Source of the DNA: Agrypnia vestita
Taxonomy: Eukaryota > Arthropoda > Insecta > Trichoptera > Phryganeidae
Length of the DNA: 64,000 nt
Assembly (NCBI GenBank): GCA_016648135.1
Contig: JADDOH010002055.1
Location: 62,001-126,000 of the forward strand
Direction of reading: 5' to 3'
Shown: positions 51,924-61,811 of the stretch, piece by piece
Position numbering within the stretch: the first letter of the stretch is position 1
Layout: every line of letters begins with the position of its first letter
Notes under the pieces: model-generated
The model's database searches: none
What the model was told of the DNA's origin: nothing
What the model saw: the letters and a program-made list of their open reading frames with translations, nothing else
Program-made: the position numbers and the translations under genes

Positions 51924-52064
51924 GTGCCGCGTGAAGTCGGGTCTACGGCTCCTGGGCGCCACCGCGGCGTCGGACCAGTGGACCGCCACGGCGGAGCTCA
52001 AGCCGAAGATGGCCACCGTCACGGCAGTGAGAAAAGAGCTACCGGAACAACAATCTCCTCCCAG
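51924..52064 (+). CDS. TMEM132: TMEM132-family protein, internal exon
   Basis: Third visible exon, bounded by acceptor tgtcccag (ending 51923) and consensus donor CCAG then gtaagc at 52065. The incoming phase (one base completing Arg) and outgoing phase (AG left over) match its neighbours. It encodes CRVKSGLRLLGATAASDQW and AELKPKMATVTAVRKE. These match the family pattern VK-GL-(I/L)LGA-AS--W--(V/E)-P-----VT--RKE at the end of the N-terminal domain. The exon is GC-rich inside strongly AT-rich DNA. A repeat with strong GGCC hairpins begins about 60 bp downstream of the donor. An antisense open frame overlapping this exon is a shadow. Confidence 0.85.
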
Positions 52065-52119
52065 GTAAGCTAACATAAATCATACAACACTAGCAGGAAA
52101 GCAAGGATTGCTTACTGCT

Positions 52120-52530
52120 AGGCCCTGCGGACGGCTATTGTGGCCGTTTCGTGGCCAGCGATGGCCGCTGCGCGGCCAATTGTGTTTGCCGTGCAGCATT
52201 GTTTACCTATGTCTACGTCAGCCGCTACGCGGCCAATTGTATCCGGCAAATTTTCGTTTCTGCTATTGTGGCCGCTTCGCGGCCAATTATATCTAGCAAA
52301 ATTCCATTTTTGCTATTGTGGGCAGCAAACACAATTGTTTACCTATGCCTACGTCAGCCGCTACGCGGCCAATTGTATCCGGCAAATTTTCGTTTCTGCT
52401 ATTGTGGCCGCTTCGCGGCCAATTATATCTAGCAAAATTCCATTTTTGCTATTGTGGGCAGCAAACACAATTGTTTACCTATGCCTACGTTAGCCGCTTC
52501 GCGGCCAATTGTGTCTGGCAAATTTCCACT
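52120..52530. repeat. 136-bp tandem repeat with GGCC hairpins
   Basis: Units at 52221, 52357 and 52493 (start of GCCGCTACGCGGCC or GCCGCTTCGCGGCC), two full copies plus partial ones on each side. Each unit holds two GC-clamped hairpins of the type GGCCGCTTCGCGGCC, separated by AATTGTATC and AATTATATC-type spacers. Degenerate versions start at 52130. It lies 60-460 bp after a TMEM132 exon donor. The overlapping short frames are repeat artefacts. Confidence 0.85.
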
Positions 52531-52845
52531 TTTAATTAGTAGTAGTAATAGTTTAGATATAATTAAGACAAAGTATTTATTCAGTATTTCTAACCGATTA
52601 ATAAGTCAGAGCGGAATAAACCACAGTTCGATAGGTAGGTACCTACTCTCTTCTCTTCTCGCAGTGTTGATTCCTTTTATACATTATAAAAAATTAATCT
52701 TTGTTTAATTTGGTTTGTTACATAATAAAAAAATTAAATATAAAAAATATTTAAAAAATTTAAAAAAATAAAACATGAATGTTCAAAACCAAAAATGTAA
52801 TTAAAATTCCAACAAACAAAATATTCTCGACCGTAAAAAAAAATT

Positions 52846-52918
52846 CTATTCTGCCAGGATTCGAACCTGGAATCTTCTGATCCGTAGTCAGACGCGTTAT
52901 CTGCTGCGCCACACGACC
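52846..52918 (-). tRNA. tRNA-Arg(ACG)-like, probably a pseudogene
   Basis: The minus strand matches insect tRNA-Arg(ACG) closely: GGCGC D-arm, TAACGCGTCTGA, anticodon loop CTACGGA (anticodon ACG), TCAGA, AGATT and the T-arm CCAGGTTCGAATCCTGG. The acceptor strands GGTCGTG and CAGAATA pair poorly (three of seven mismatched), and the D-loop GG is altered. This suggests a decayed tRNA or a tRNA-derived SINE head rather than a working gene. The family identity is secure; function is doubtful. Confidence 0.6.
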
Positions 52919-53689
52919 CAATGGGCACCATGGCAAAATTATTGTATACAAATAGAACATCATATGGAGACAAAAACAAACGACATCGGTAGCGTAATTA
53001 ATATATTGATTCGTTAACAAAACAAAAAATAATATTTTATAAAACGTTTGCTTTTTTGTTCCACATATTCTTCATACCTCAGAAAATTATAACTAAGCGA
53101 ATTACGCAATATGTTTTAATTTTTGAAATTAAGTCAGATTTATACCAGCATTGCTTTTATTCAATAAATTGTTACTATTTTGAGAAATAAATAAATAATA
53201 TATATACAGTATACACATTATTTTTTTCAATTCTTAATGCTTTTCTAATCTTAACTTTACACACTTTCATAGTACTTTCTATATCAGTCTAATTATGAAA
53301 TATCAAGGGAAAACAAATCACGCTTTTGATTCGACGGCGTAGTGCAATATTATTCCGAAATATGCATATATAATATTTGAAATATGCCGCTTAGTGCTTC
53401 AGAATCAGTTGCTATCGAAATGCTGCTTTACCATTCGTCAGTAAGACAAAAAACTCGAGATCACTTGATTTCCCGCTGACTTCATATTATGTACTTTGAA
53501 TGCATCACTCACGTATTCGCACTTCGCCATCGAGCTAAAGGATGCATACGAATATTAAAATTCACAAAAATTTTAAAAAGTGTTAAAACTGGAAAATATT
53601 AACTTTGTCACTAGCACAAACTCAAAACATTAGTTTATGTTATATTTATACGCCTAAAATACACGACTTTGCAATGCAATGCTCCAAAT

Positions 53690-54145
53690 AGAATCTTGAT
53701 TATTATGTTGTCTATTTTTTTTCGCTTCTACAGGCCACGAGGTCCAATTACAGAAGCGAGACACATCACAAAACACCCAGGCTTGAGTAAATCACAAGCC
53801 TTAATTGTGACCTCACCGGGAATCGAACCCGAAACCCTCGGTGTGGGAAGCCAGTGTCACGCCTACTCGACTACGAGGACCGCCAAAATAAAATATAATC
53901 GTATACATTAATAATCATACAGAACAGAACCGGGCATTTTTTACTTGCACTTGACAACTCTGATGAAAATATGTATAGTCATTCTCCACCACTCTTCCGG
54001 ACATCCCATCCTTCTCCTGCGTGGATTAAATTGTAACATTGTTATTATTTAGAGTTTGCAAAACAATGGCACCTTCTTTCCACAAACTTCTTTTTAACTA
54101 AATCTGTTACTCTGGCAACGCCGGGCACGGAACGTTAGTGTTTAC
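53690..54145 (+). repeat. Interspersed repeat family A, interrupted by a SINE
   Basis: Same order of words as 28766-29405, with the minus-strand SINE inserted after CTATTTTT. It ends at GGCAACGCCGGGCACGGA. Superfamily not determined. Confidence 0.6.
53712..53893 (-). mobile_element. tRNA-derived SINE, inserted in a repeat
   Basis: Minus-strand B box (reverse complement CCGGGAATCGAACCC at 53816-53830) with the same CTTCCCACACCGAGGGTTTC-type head and CAAGCCTGGG tail as the other SINEs. It interrupts an interspersed repeat whose other copy (28766-29405) is continuous across this point. Confidence 0.75.
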
Positions 54146-54850
54146 ATAAAATGAAATACCTAATGCTAATTTTCTTTTAAAATATTATATACAACCTCTG
54201 TGTACTGCAAACAATCTTTAAAAGCATTTAAAACAAAGTGTACAAACTTCACTAACAGTCTGCTAATTTGGCTTCCTGAGCTCTTACAATTTCTCGAGAA
54301 CGTCATCTTTCCAGTGACGAATTTAATTATAAAAGTAATCAACCTGCTTTCTCTGTCTTAAAATAAATTAAGTAGGGTCCGAGATAAGAGAGAGAGGGAA
54401 GGTAAGAAAGTCATCTTCCTCTCCTTTTGCCCTGTAGTTTTTACGACCATATGATAGGATTAGAATTAATTATCTAGCCCAATTTCGTTCGTGGTTGTAC
54501 TCAAATGTGTTAAGCGCATCTTGGTCATATTATTTTGTTTGCTTACTTACTTATTTAGACGGATGGCCAGTGAGGAAGCTTCTAATACAGGAATAATACA
54601 AGATAATGATACGAGTGATCAAAGATAAATTGCTACTCTTAAAGTGTAATTGGTAATCGAATATACGGTGATTGAAAACTGTGTTCATCGATTTATGATA
54701 ATATTATAAGATGTGCGAAATAAAGAATGATAAATTAGCACCTAAACAGTATTCAGTTCACCCAGCTTCACAGTACAAATAAATACCTATATAAAAATTA
54801 TGTATAAATTCAGTAAATCCCTAAAAAGGTACTTTCTTAAGTAAAATAAA

Positions 54851-54883
54851 ACAAAGTATAATTTACACTAAATTATACTTTGT
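54851..54883. repeat. Perfect palindrome, 15-bp arms
   Basis: ACAAAGTATAATTTA, loop CAC, exact complement. Confidence 0.85.
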
Positions 54884-55043
54884 ATTGCACACACGTTGAG
54901 TTAAATTTATCACTACCTTATTTATAGTTTTTGCGTTTAGTTTGTAGAACTCCGCGTTTTTTATTACATTTTTTAAGTGTTATTTTAAATATCCAAAGTT
55001 CAATTTAGTATAAATTTAAAAAATCAGTTAAATGCTTAAAAAA

Positions 55044-55430
55044 TGTAGGTTTTTCTGAATTTGCCGAACATCTAATTAATTTTGATTACACATTATACAG
55101 GGCCCAAAATTTTACACAAAAACGGACTAGGTTTGCAACTTAACGATCTAGAAGCATTAGAAATTAATAAAGCTATCAATAATAATAATCAAATAATAAA
55201 TAAACAAATAAATTTATCTAATAGTCCGAGTTTAAAGCTGTTCCCTCTATCTTCAGTTAACTCCTCCCCTTCCCTCCCCCCACCTAGTTGACATTCTGTC
55301 CCTCTCTCTTTTTCTTTCCTCCTTTATAAATTTCTGTACCTAGATTAGTCTATATTATAATTGTCCCGAAGAAGGTTGGTCCAACCGAAACTAGTTGACA
55401 AATATATAACAATAAAGTGGTTTAAAACAT
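55044..55430 (+). mobile_element. Penelope-like element 3' fragment with degenerate hammerhead
   Basis: Second, distinct Penelope family. A short frame reads SEFAEHLINF, then after a frameshift at about 55080 THYTGPKILHKNG, LQLNDLEALEINKAI and a Ser/Pro-rich tail ending at 55288. This is the C-terminal end of the GIY-YIG protein. The 3' tail (55361-55401) has a stem I of 5 bp (TTGTC with GACAA), core CCGAAGA (U4 changed to C), stem II GGTTG with CAACC, GAAA, and self-complementary ACTAGT. It is followed by a polyadenylation-like AATAAA at about 55410. Confidence 0.8.
55361..55401 (+). ncRNA. Hammerhead-like motif, ACTAGT stem III, mutated core
   Basis: It has the same architecture as the motif at 60998-61042, but the CUGANGA box reads CCGAAGA and the cleavage triplet is GUU. 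An extra A again lies between core and stem II. The core change probably reduces or abolishes cleavage. Confidence 0.5.
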
Positions 55431-56087
55431 AGTATTTAATTTATTGTTAAATGTCTTAAAATAATCAGGTTGCAACACAAAGTAACTGCCATATCAATCA
55501 ATAATAAATGAATATATGTATGAATATAAAGTATGTATGTATTATTTTTGGAAAAGCATCGCCGACCACGACATTTCCAGATACTCAATCATTGTTAGTA
55601 ATTGTTACTTATATGAAATATCAGTAATTGATTTGAGCTCAGCACTACTATGACGATATTGGAACGCGAAGCGTTTTTGACGGAAAATTAATTATAGATA
55701 AATAAAATAAAATAAAATATTTCCTTTAATTTATATGTAGAGATGATATATATCATTCGCATGTCTCGCTTCTTTCACACATTCAAATGTCCCCTTCAGA
55801 ATTATTTTATTTGGCTTGTTGTTGGCCCCCGAAATATTGTACCACCCACAATAGTATTTTCACAACTTGTATATAATATAATGATTGTTGGTAATGTAAT
55901 ATAATAATGCACGGACGCTCTGTAGAGTTTTGTGTCACAAGTTATAAAATTACAATATTCACGTAATTCATACTATATACTAACAAATTAAAAATAAAAA
56001 ATCGAAGTATTGGGCTCTGAAACATGTTGATATTTCTCAATAAAAAGTAGTGAAAACAAAGTTCATTTTTACTTCCTTTCTTTTAAC

Positions 56088-57120
56088 TCGTGGCGTCTGC
56101 TTGCTTGCCGGCTTGCCGGGTGAAAAAACTTTGGATCAATTTTTAACGTGATCCATCGAGTTGAAACTTGGCAAGTAGACTCGTGGCGACGATCAAGAAG
56201 ATCTATCAAATTTTCGTTAAAAAAAATTAATAATTATAGTATAATTTCGGATTTTTAGAAATTTTATTGGTTTTTTCAAATTGGAATCATTAGAAAAGTT
56301 TGATTACTAGCATAGCGGCCCGATAACGTCGCGGAATATTTTCTAAATTTGAATTACTCCGTCGGTATTCATAATAGGTACTTCACTACGAATGTCGAAA
56401 ATCTGAATTGACTGACAAATGTTTTTAGAATTTAATCTTCAAAGCATGAAGTGTCTTATCAAAGCTCAAAACATCTGACATTTTAGAAATATATTAAATT
56501 ACTGTAAATTTAGTGTTATGATAATGTTTTAATTCGTCTTTAATTGTTGTTATATTTTACAAAGATAGTTTTTATTTTACAAAAATAAAAACTTGGTTTT
56601 TATGGGTTACTTTTTTACCCCCTGTCTTTTAGGTCGTATCGTCTGCTTGTCTAACAAATTTTCGTTTAAATTTTTTAAAATTATTATAGTATAATTTTGG
56701 ATTTTTCGAAATTTTAACGGTTTTTTCAAATCGGAATCCAGACAAATGAGAAAGGAGCCCGACGCGTGGTGAAGTCGCGAAACCTGTTTCAACTAGTCTG
56801 ACTCGAGCCATGGGTCCAATCAGACGGTTACGCCGACGCCGTGCCCCCCTATACTAATTATTACGTTTTCAATATTCTATAAGTTTTAAGGATAGTAAAT
56901 AATATAGGTACATGGAATAGATTTTCCACATGAACTTAAAGCAAGAGGAATATGTTGATAGAATATCAAACTGGAAACAATACAAATGAAAAAGGGAGTA
57001 TAATAAAAACTTGGTTTTTATGGGTTAGTACTTTACTCCCTTCTTTTAACTGGTAGCGTCTGCTTGTTTGCCGAAAAAACTTTGGATCGATATTCAACCC
57101 TTTTCCCGTGATCCAGTAAT
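56088..57120 (+). repeat. Interspersed repeat family B, three further copies
   Basis: A full copy at 56088-56290, then truncated copies at 56588-56745 and 57006-57120. Each truncated copy starts AAAACTTGGTTTTTATGGGT and has TCGTCTGCTTGTCT or TAGCGTCTGCTTGTTT. Clustering suggests local duplication or nested insertion. Confidence 0.7.
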
Positions 57121-58090
57121 TTGATTACAATTATAAGAATTCGTTTATTTACGTCTGACGCGGTTTATTATTTCTTTCGACTCGTCAGTGATTTTTCACT
57201 TGAATTCGTAGAAATATATATCTTAATTACATAGCCTAATGTCTTTCAGATATTATAAGATTCACGCCTGTTTTTAAGTGTTGTTAAAACTTTTTTGTAT
57301 TATTTTAAAACTATATCCGTCGTCTTAAAAAAACAGCACGTAGACGTGAAAAAATTTCCGGTTCAAATTTATTTTAAACTAAACTAATATTTATGAAATA
57401 AACCAGCAATCTTGGGTCGACGTATTCCAGTACGCTCACTTCAGTGATTGGAATATCGAATCTAAATTAAATTTCTGTAACAATTCGGAGGATGTGGAGA
57501 ATACAAAAATTATTTGGGCAAATAAATCATTTCATAGAATATGAGATTTACTTTTAATGGAGTTCGAAGCCAGGTTCAGTCGGTAGGCTAAACACATCAT
57601 TTTAATATTATTTTATGTTAATGCAATTTTGTTTTCGATTAAATGAAATAATATTACTTCGGTTCTGAATATATCGTCTTTGAGCAAGTAATTACGCGAT
57701 CGTGCAGAGAGATAAATTTAATTAACTTAAATTTAAATTTAAGTTAACATTACTTTGTATTCTTCCGTGTATTCTATTCTATTCTGGAATAAAGTTATAT
57801 TTATTTATATTTATTTTATTTATCCAAATTGGTGGGACTTGTTAGTGAAACAATTTTGTATCTTATTTGGTTTCTTTCATTAGAAACATTCGTAGACAGT
57901 TTAACTGTATTTATAAAAATTCATTCAATAATAATAAAACTCAAATTATACGATTCGAAGTCGGTGAGTTTAAAAAGCTAGATTTGTTTACAGCTTTTGG
58001 CATTATCGTCGCAGCTTTATGAAATGTAATGAAATACTTTTCGCTAATGTTCATTTGTAGTTCGTTAATTGAGACGTACCATAAACACAC

Positions 58091-59656
58091 ATTTTATATG
58101 CCATCACAGGCACATATTCAGGCAGAGAAGATAGAATGTCACATCTCTCGCTACGTCTACACCGATATACATATTTTATATGCCATCACAGGCACATATT
58201 CAGGCAGAGCAGATAGAATGTCACACATCTTTCGCTACGTCTACACCGATATACATATTTTATAGGTCATCACAGGCACATATTCAGGCAGAGCAGATAG
58301 AATGTCACACATCTCTCGCTACGTCTACACCGATATACATATTTTATATGCCATCACAGGCACATATTCAGGCAGAGCAGATAGAATGTCACACATCTCT
58401 CGCTACGTCTACACCGATATACATATTTTATAGGTCATCACAGGCACATATTCAGGCAGAGCAGATAGAATGTCACACATCTCTCGCTACGTCTACACCG
58501 ATATACATATTTTATATGTCATCACAGGCACATATTCAGGCAGAGCAGATAGAATGTCACACATCTCTCGCTACGTCTACACCGATATACATATTTTATA
58601 GGTCATCACAGGCACATATTCAGGCAGAGCAGATAGAATGTCACACATCTCTCGCTACGTCTACACCGATATACATATTTTATATGCCATCACAGGCACA
58701 TATTCAGGCAGAGCAGATAGAATGTCACACATCTTTCGCTACGTCTACACCGATATACATATTTTATAGGTCATCACAGGCACATATTCAGGCAGAGCAG
58801 ATAGAATGTCACACATCTCTCGCTACGTCTACACCGATATACATATTTTATAGGTCATCACAGGCACATATTCAGGCAGAGCAGATAGAATGTCACACAT
58901 CTCTCGCTACGTCACACATCTCTCGCTACGTCTACACCGATATACATATTTTATAGGTCATCACAGGCACATATTCAGGCAGAGCAGATAGAATGTCACA
59001 CATCTCTCGCTACGTCTACACCGATATACATATTTTATATGCCATCACAGGCACATATTCAGGCAGAGCAGATAGAATGTCACACATCTTTCGCTACGTC
59101 TACACCGATATACATATTTTATAGGTCATCACAGGCACATATTCAGGCAGAGCAGATAGAATGTCACACATCTCTCGCTACGTCTACACCGATATACATA
59201 TTTTATATGTCATCACAGGCACATATTCAGGCAGAGCAGATAGAATGTCACACATCTCTCGCTACATCTACACCGATATACATATTTCATATGCCATCAC
59301 AGGCACATATTCAGGCAGAGCAGATAGAATGTCACACATCTTTCGCTACGTCTACACCGATATACATATTTTATAGGTCATCACAGGCACATATTCAGGC
59401 AGAGCAGATAGAATGTCACACATCTCTCGCTACGTCTACACCGATATACATATTTTATAGGTCATCACAGGCACATATTCAGGCAGAGCAGATAGAATGT
59501 CACACATCTCTCGCTACGTCTACACCGATATACATATTTTATAGGTCATCACAGGCACATATTCAGGCAGAGCAGATAGAATGTCACACATCTCTCGCTA
59601 CGTCTACACCGATATACATATTTTATATGCCATCACAGGCACATATTCAGGCAGAT
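58091..59656. repeat. 84-bp minisatellite, 18 units plus a partial
   Basis: Unit starts (CATCACAGG) are at 58102, 58184, 58268 and then every 84 bp to 59631, except a 103-bp unit at 58856 with a 19-bp internal duplication. As 84 is a multiple of 3, long frames appear (258 and 214 codons of a 28-residue repeat). Linker variants tatgcc, taggtc and tatgtc are not random: the tatgcc form is mostly followed by tttcgct rather than ctctcgct. The array ends about 50 bp before the Penelope RT frame. Confidence 0.92.
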
Positions 59657-59706
59657 TTCGAAATTATCAAAAATCATGTCTAATGACTTTTGTCGTATAA
59701 TAATAA

Positions 59707-60294
59707 ATAAGTCGTCTTTTCAATATCTGCCTAAACCAAAATTATTTTCAGTTCAATAACAAATATTATAATCAATCATCAGGTTTAGCTAAGGGTTCGC
59801 CAATTAGCCCATTAGTAGCATATGTATTCTTAGATAGCATTGAAAATAAAATCTTTGAATCTAATAATCATTTGACAAAATATATAATTTTATGGAAACG
59901 ATGCGTGGATGATATTCTCTGTATATGGACGGGAACTGACCGACAACTAAGCTCGTTTTTAAACTTTATAAACAATTTTGATGACAATATTAAATTTACC
60001 TTAGAGATACAAAGAGAAAATAAACTTTATTTCTTAGATCTAACATTAACTATACAAAATAACACAATAGAATTTGATATTTATAGAAAACCAACATATA
60101 CAGATACAGTCATTAATAATAAATCAATCGCTTTTCACTCAATGTTATATCGCCTAGTAAATGTACCATTAGCAAAAATTAACTTTGAAAAAGAACTTAA
60201 TACAATAAAACAAATTGCAATAAATAATGGATATACTACAAAATTAATTGAAACCTTATTAAACCGAAAATTAAAACAAAAACTTATAAAATAA
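59707..60294 (+). pseudogene. Penelope-type reverse transcriptase fragment
   Basis: Open frame of 196 codons starting after a stop at 59704. It carries RT palm motifs: the G-LA-GSP-SP block, the catalytic motif as CVDD, and the FLDLT and YRKPT-TD signatures typical of the Penelope class. The N-terminal third of the RT is absent. The first Met in frame is at 59872, but family motifs begin upstream, so that Met is not the true start. Not expected to be functional. Confidence 0.88.
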
Positions 60295-60344
60295 GTTTAT
60301 ATCCATCTATAAAAGAAAACAATAATAATAATAATAAATGAAGA

Positions 60345-60878
60345 AGAATTTTATTTATAGATAAATTAACTAATATTGTATCCAAGGCTTTACCTATAAA
60401 TATTAAACCAACTTTTTATACTAACAATAACATAGGAAAAATACTTATTAACAATAAAGATAAAAATGATATAATGGATAACTCAGGAATCTACCAGTTA
60501 ACATGTAGCTCGTGTCCGGCACATTATATTGGAAGGACATCTCGTAATTTTAATACTAGAATTAAAGAACATATGAGGTGTCTTAACAACTATAATTTTT
60601 CCGAATTTTCCAACCACCTCATAGAAAATAATCATAAATTTGACCCAAAAATAGGGGTGAAAATATTAAATACTAATAATAAAGGTTTAAAATTGAATAA
60701 TTTAGAATTTTTTTACATTAGGGAGGCGGTGAATAATAAAGTACCTCTCATTAATAACCAAATTAATTTTCCATATAGCCCTTTGTTTAAATTAACGTTC
60801 ACAAAAGATGTGGTAACACCAACTTTAGACCCCGCCCCCTCTCACTCTCTCTCGTTAGATTCCTGGAGTGTTCAGTAG
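60345..60878 (+). pseudogene. Penelope GIY-YIG endonuclease domain
   Basis: Readable from about RRILFIDKLTNIV at 60345, with a stop just upstream at 60342, through the GIY-YIG core to a stop after 60878. GIY (about 60486), YIG, the downstream Arg in R-F-TRIKEH and the late Glu in NLEFFYIREA are all present. It lies in a different frame from the RT, so the parent ORF is broken between 60295 and 60345. An AAT microsatellite run at 60328-60341 sits at the break. Confidence 0.85.
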
Positions 60879-60997
60879 GCTATAATCAGTGCATACTTAT
60901 CTCAGACAAGATTAACACGCATGTCATCAATAGTGGTGATAGTTTAACAATACTATGGTTGGGGTGTATAGTGTTGTGAATATAGTAGTGTAGTGTT

Positions 60998-61042
60998 GGT
61001 CCTGACGAAGAGACGGGTACGTCTCGAAACCGGTAGACCGTA
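60998..61042 (+). ncRNA. Hammerhead ribozyme-like motif in Penelope 3' tail
   Basis: Stem I strands are GGTC (60998-61001) and GACC (61036-61039). The core box CTGACGA (61002-61008) matches CUGANGA. Stem II is GAGACG (61010-61015) with CGTCTC (61020-61025) and loop GGTA. GAAA is at 61026-61029. Stem III is the self-complementary ACCGGT followed by A, giving a GUA cleavage triplet before GACC. One unpaired A (61009) between the core and stem II departs from the textbook form, and stem III is too short to be stable except as a dimer. Penelope-like elements are known to carry hammerheads with minimal stem III. Activity is untested. Confidence 0.7.
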
Positions 61043-61558
61043 AATCTGGTAGTGGTTTTTACTAAGTTTATTAACATTCTGCTAAACAAATTTTCTTGAA
61101 GGAACGAAACGAATCAAGATAGGAATAATGTTAAGCGATAGTAGATAAGAATGCGTGCGAGTGCAAGCACGTTAGGTTTCTAATATTTTCCTTATAGGAA
61201 AGTGTTGCAGGCTTCGTGAAATATATCGACAATGGAGAACCTCGGGGTTTTGTGTTCGCTGCATGCAGCTGAGTCTATCTTAGTTTTTGCGTGAGATTAT
61301 AACAGGTAGTTAAGGTAATTTGAATGGAATCGCGTATTTACGATTTTACATCGAATTTATTTGAAGTAAAATTACTTCGGTTATAATATACGCGGTGAAA
61401 AGTGGGCGGTGAGCGAATAACAAAATCTGCTTAGGAGCCGAAGCTAGAGAGGCACGAAGGACGTGGGAGCTGGCGACGGGGTGCGTGTCTCAGCTCCATC
61501 CGCCACTAATCGAGTGTCCTCTGCCGTCACTAACCTCCACGTAACCCGGTCTCCCCAG

Positions 61559-61811
61559 GTCCGAGGAGGTGCTGACGTGGGCCGCGGAGGCCGGCGGCGC
61601 TGCGGGGCGCGGCGCGGCGCGGCTGTCGTGCTCCGTGCGCTACGCGCGCGCGACCGGCGTGCCCGGCGTGCCCGCGCCCGGCGTGCCCGCGCCCGGCGTG
61701 CTCGCTCCCGGCGAGGAGGACGAGGCCGCGGAGCACATCGCGCCCAGGAAGATCGCGCTCCGGATGGACATCGACAAGGACGACATCCAAGCCGTGCTGC
61801 CCATCTCTAAG
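61559..61811 (+). CDS. TMEM132: TMEM132-family protein, internal exon (last visible)
   Basis: Fourth visible exon. The acceptor is cggtctccccag ending at 61558 and the donor CTAAG then gtaagg at 61812. One base completes the split Arg codon, then 84 codons follow and the exon ends in phase 0. Motifs are SEEVLTWAAEA, LSCSVRYAR, then RKIALRMDIDKDD and QAVLPISK, the family block that precedes the membrane-distal Ig/cohesin-like region. Between them sits a low-complexity insertion of Gly-Val-Pro-Ala-Pro repeats (about 61650-61715) built from a 15-bp GC-rich direct repeat, followed by an acidic EEDEAAE stretch. No in-window acceptor with matching continuation was found downstream, so the rest of the protein, including the transmembrane segment, lies beyond 64000. 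Confidence 0.85.

Larger units (their letters stand above)
59690..61045 (+). mobile_element. Penelope-like element, 5'-truncated, RT plus GIY-YIG plus hammerhead tail
   Basis: Remnant of a Penelope-like retroelement, a class that combines a telomerase-related reverse transcriptase with a GIY-YIG endonuclease. RT motifs are open from 59707: NYFQFNNKYYNQSSGLAKGS, SPLVAYVFLD, CVDDILCIW (canonical YVDD changed to CVDD) and YFLDLTLT, followed by YRKPTYTDT. The frame stops at 60294. The GIY-YIG domain is in another frame (from about 60360) with GIYQLTC, HYIGRTSRNF, RIKEHM and LNNLEFFYIREA. It ends at 60878, so at least one frameshift and a stop separate the domains. The 3' non-coding part ends in a hammerhead-like tail at 60998-61042. 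The upstream RT N-terminus is missing; the 84-bp minisatellite ends only about 50 bp before the open frame. Confidence 0.9.
52065..61558 (+). other. TMEM132 intron, 9.5 kb
   Basis: Long intron carrying the 136-bp hairpin repeat, a tRNA-Arg-like sequence, a SINE, two Penelope-type fragments, three copies of an interspersed repeat and the 84-bp minisatellite. The acceptor at 61558 follows a GC-rich stretch from about 61430 that belongs to the exon flank. Confidence 0.7.

Noticed and set aside
52108..52539. Overlapping frames of 62-117 codons after the TMEM132 exon
   Set aside because: They come from the 136-bp repeat and are present in several frames at once.
58180..59683. 258- and 214-codon frames as repeat-protein genes
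   Set aside because: They exist only because the tandem unit is 84 bp, a multiple of three; no promoter, domain or conserved start was seen.
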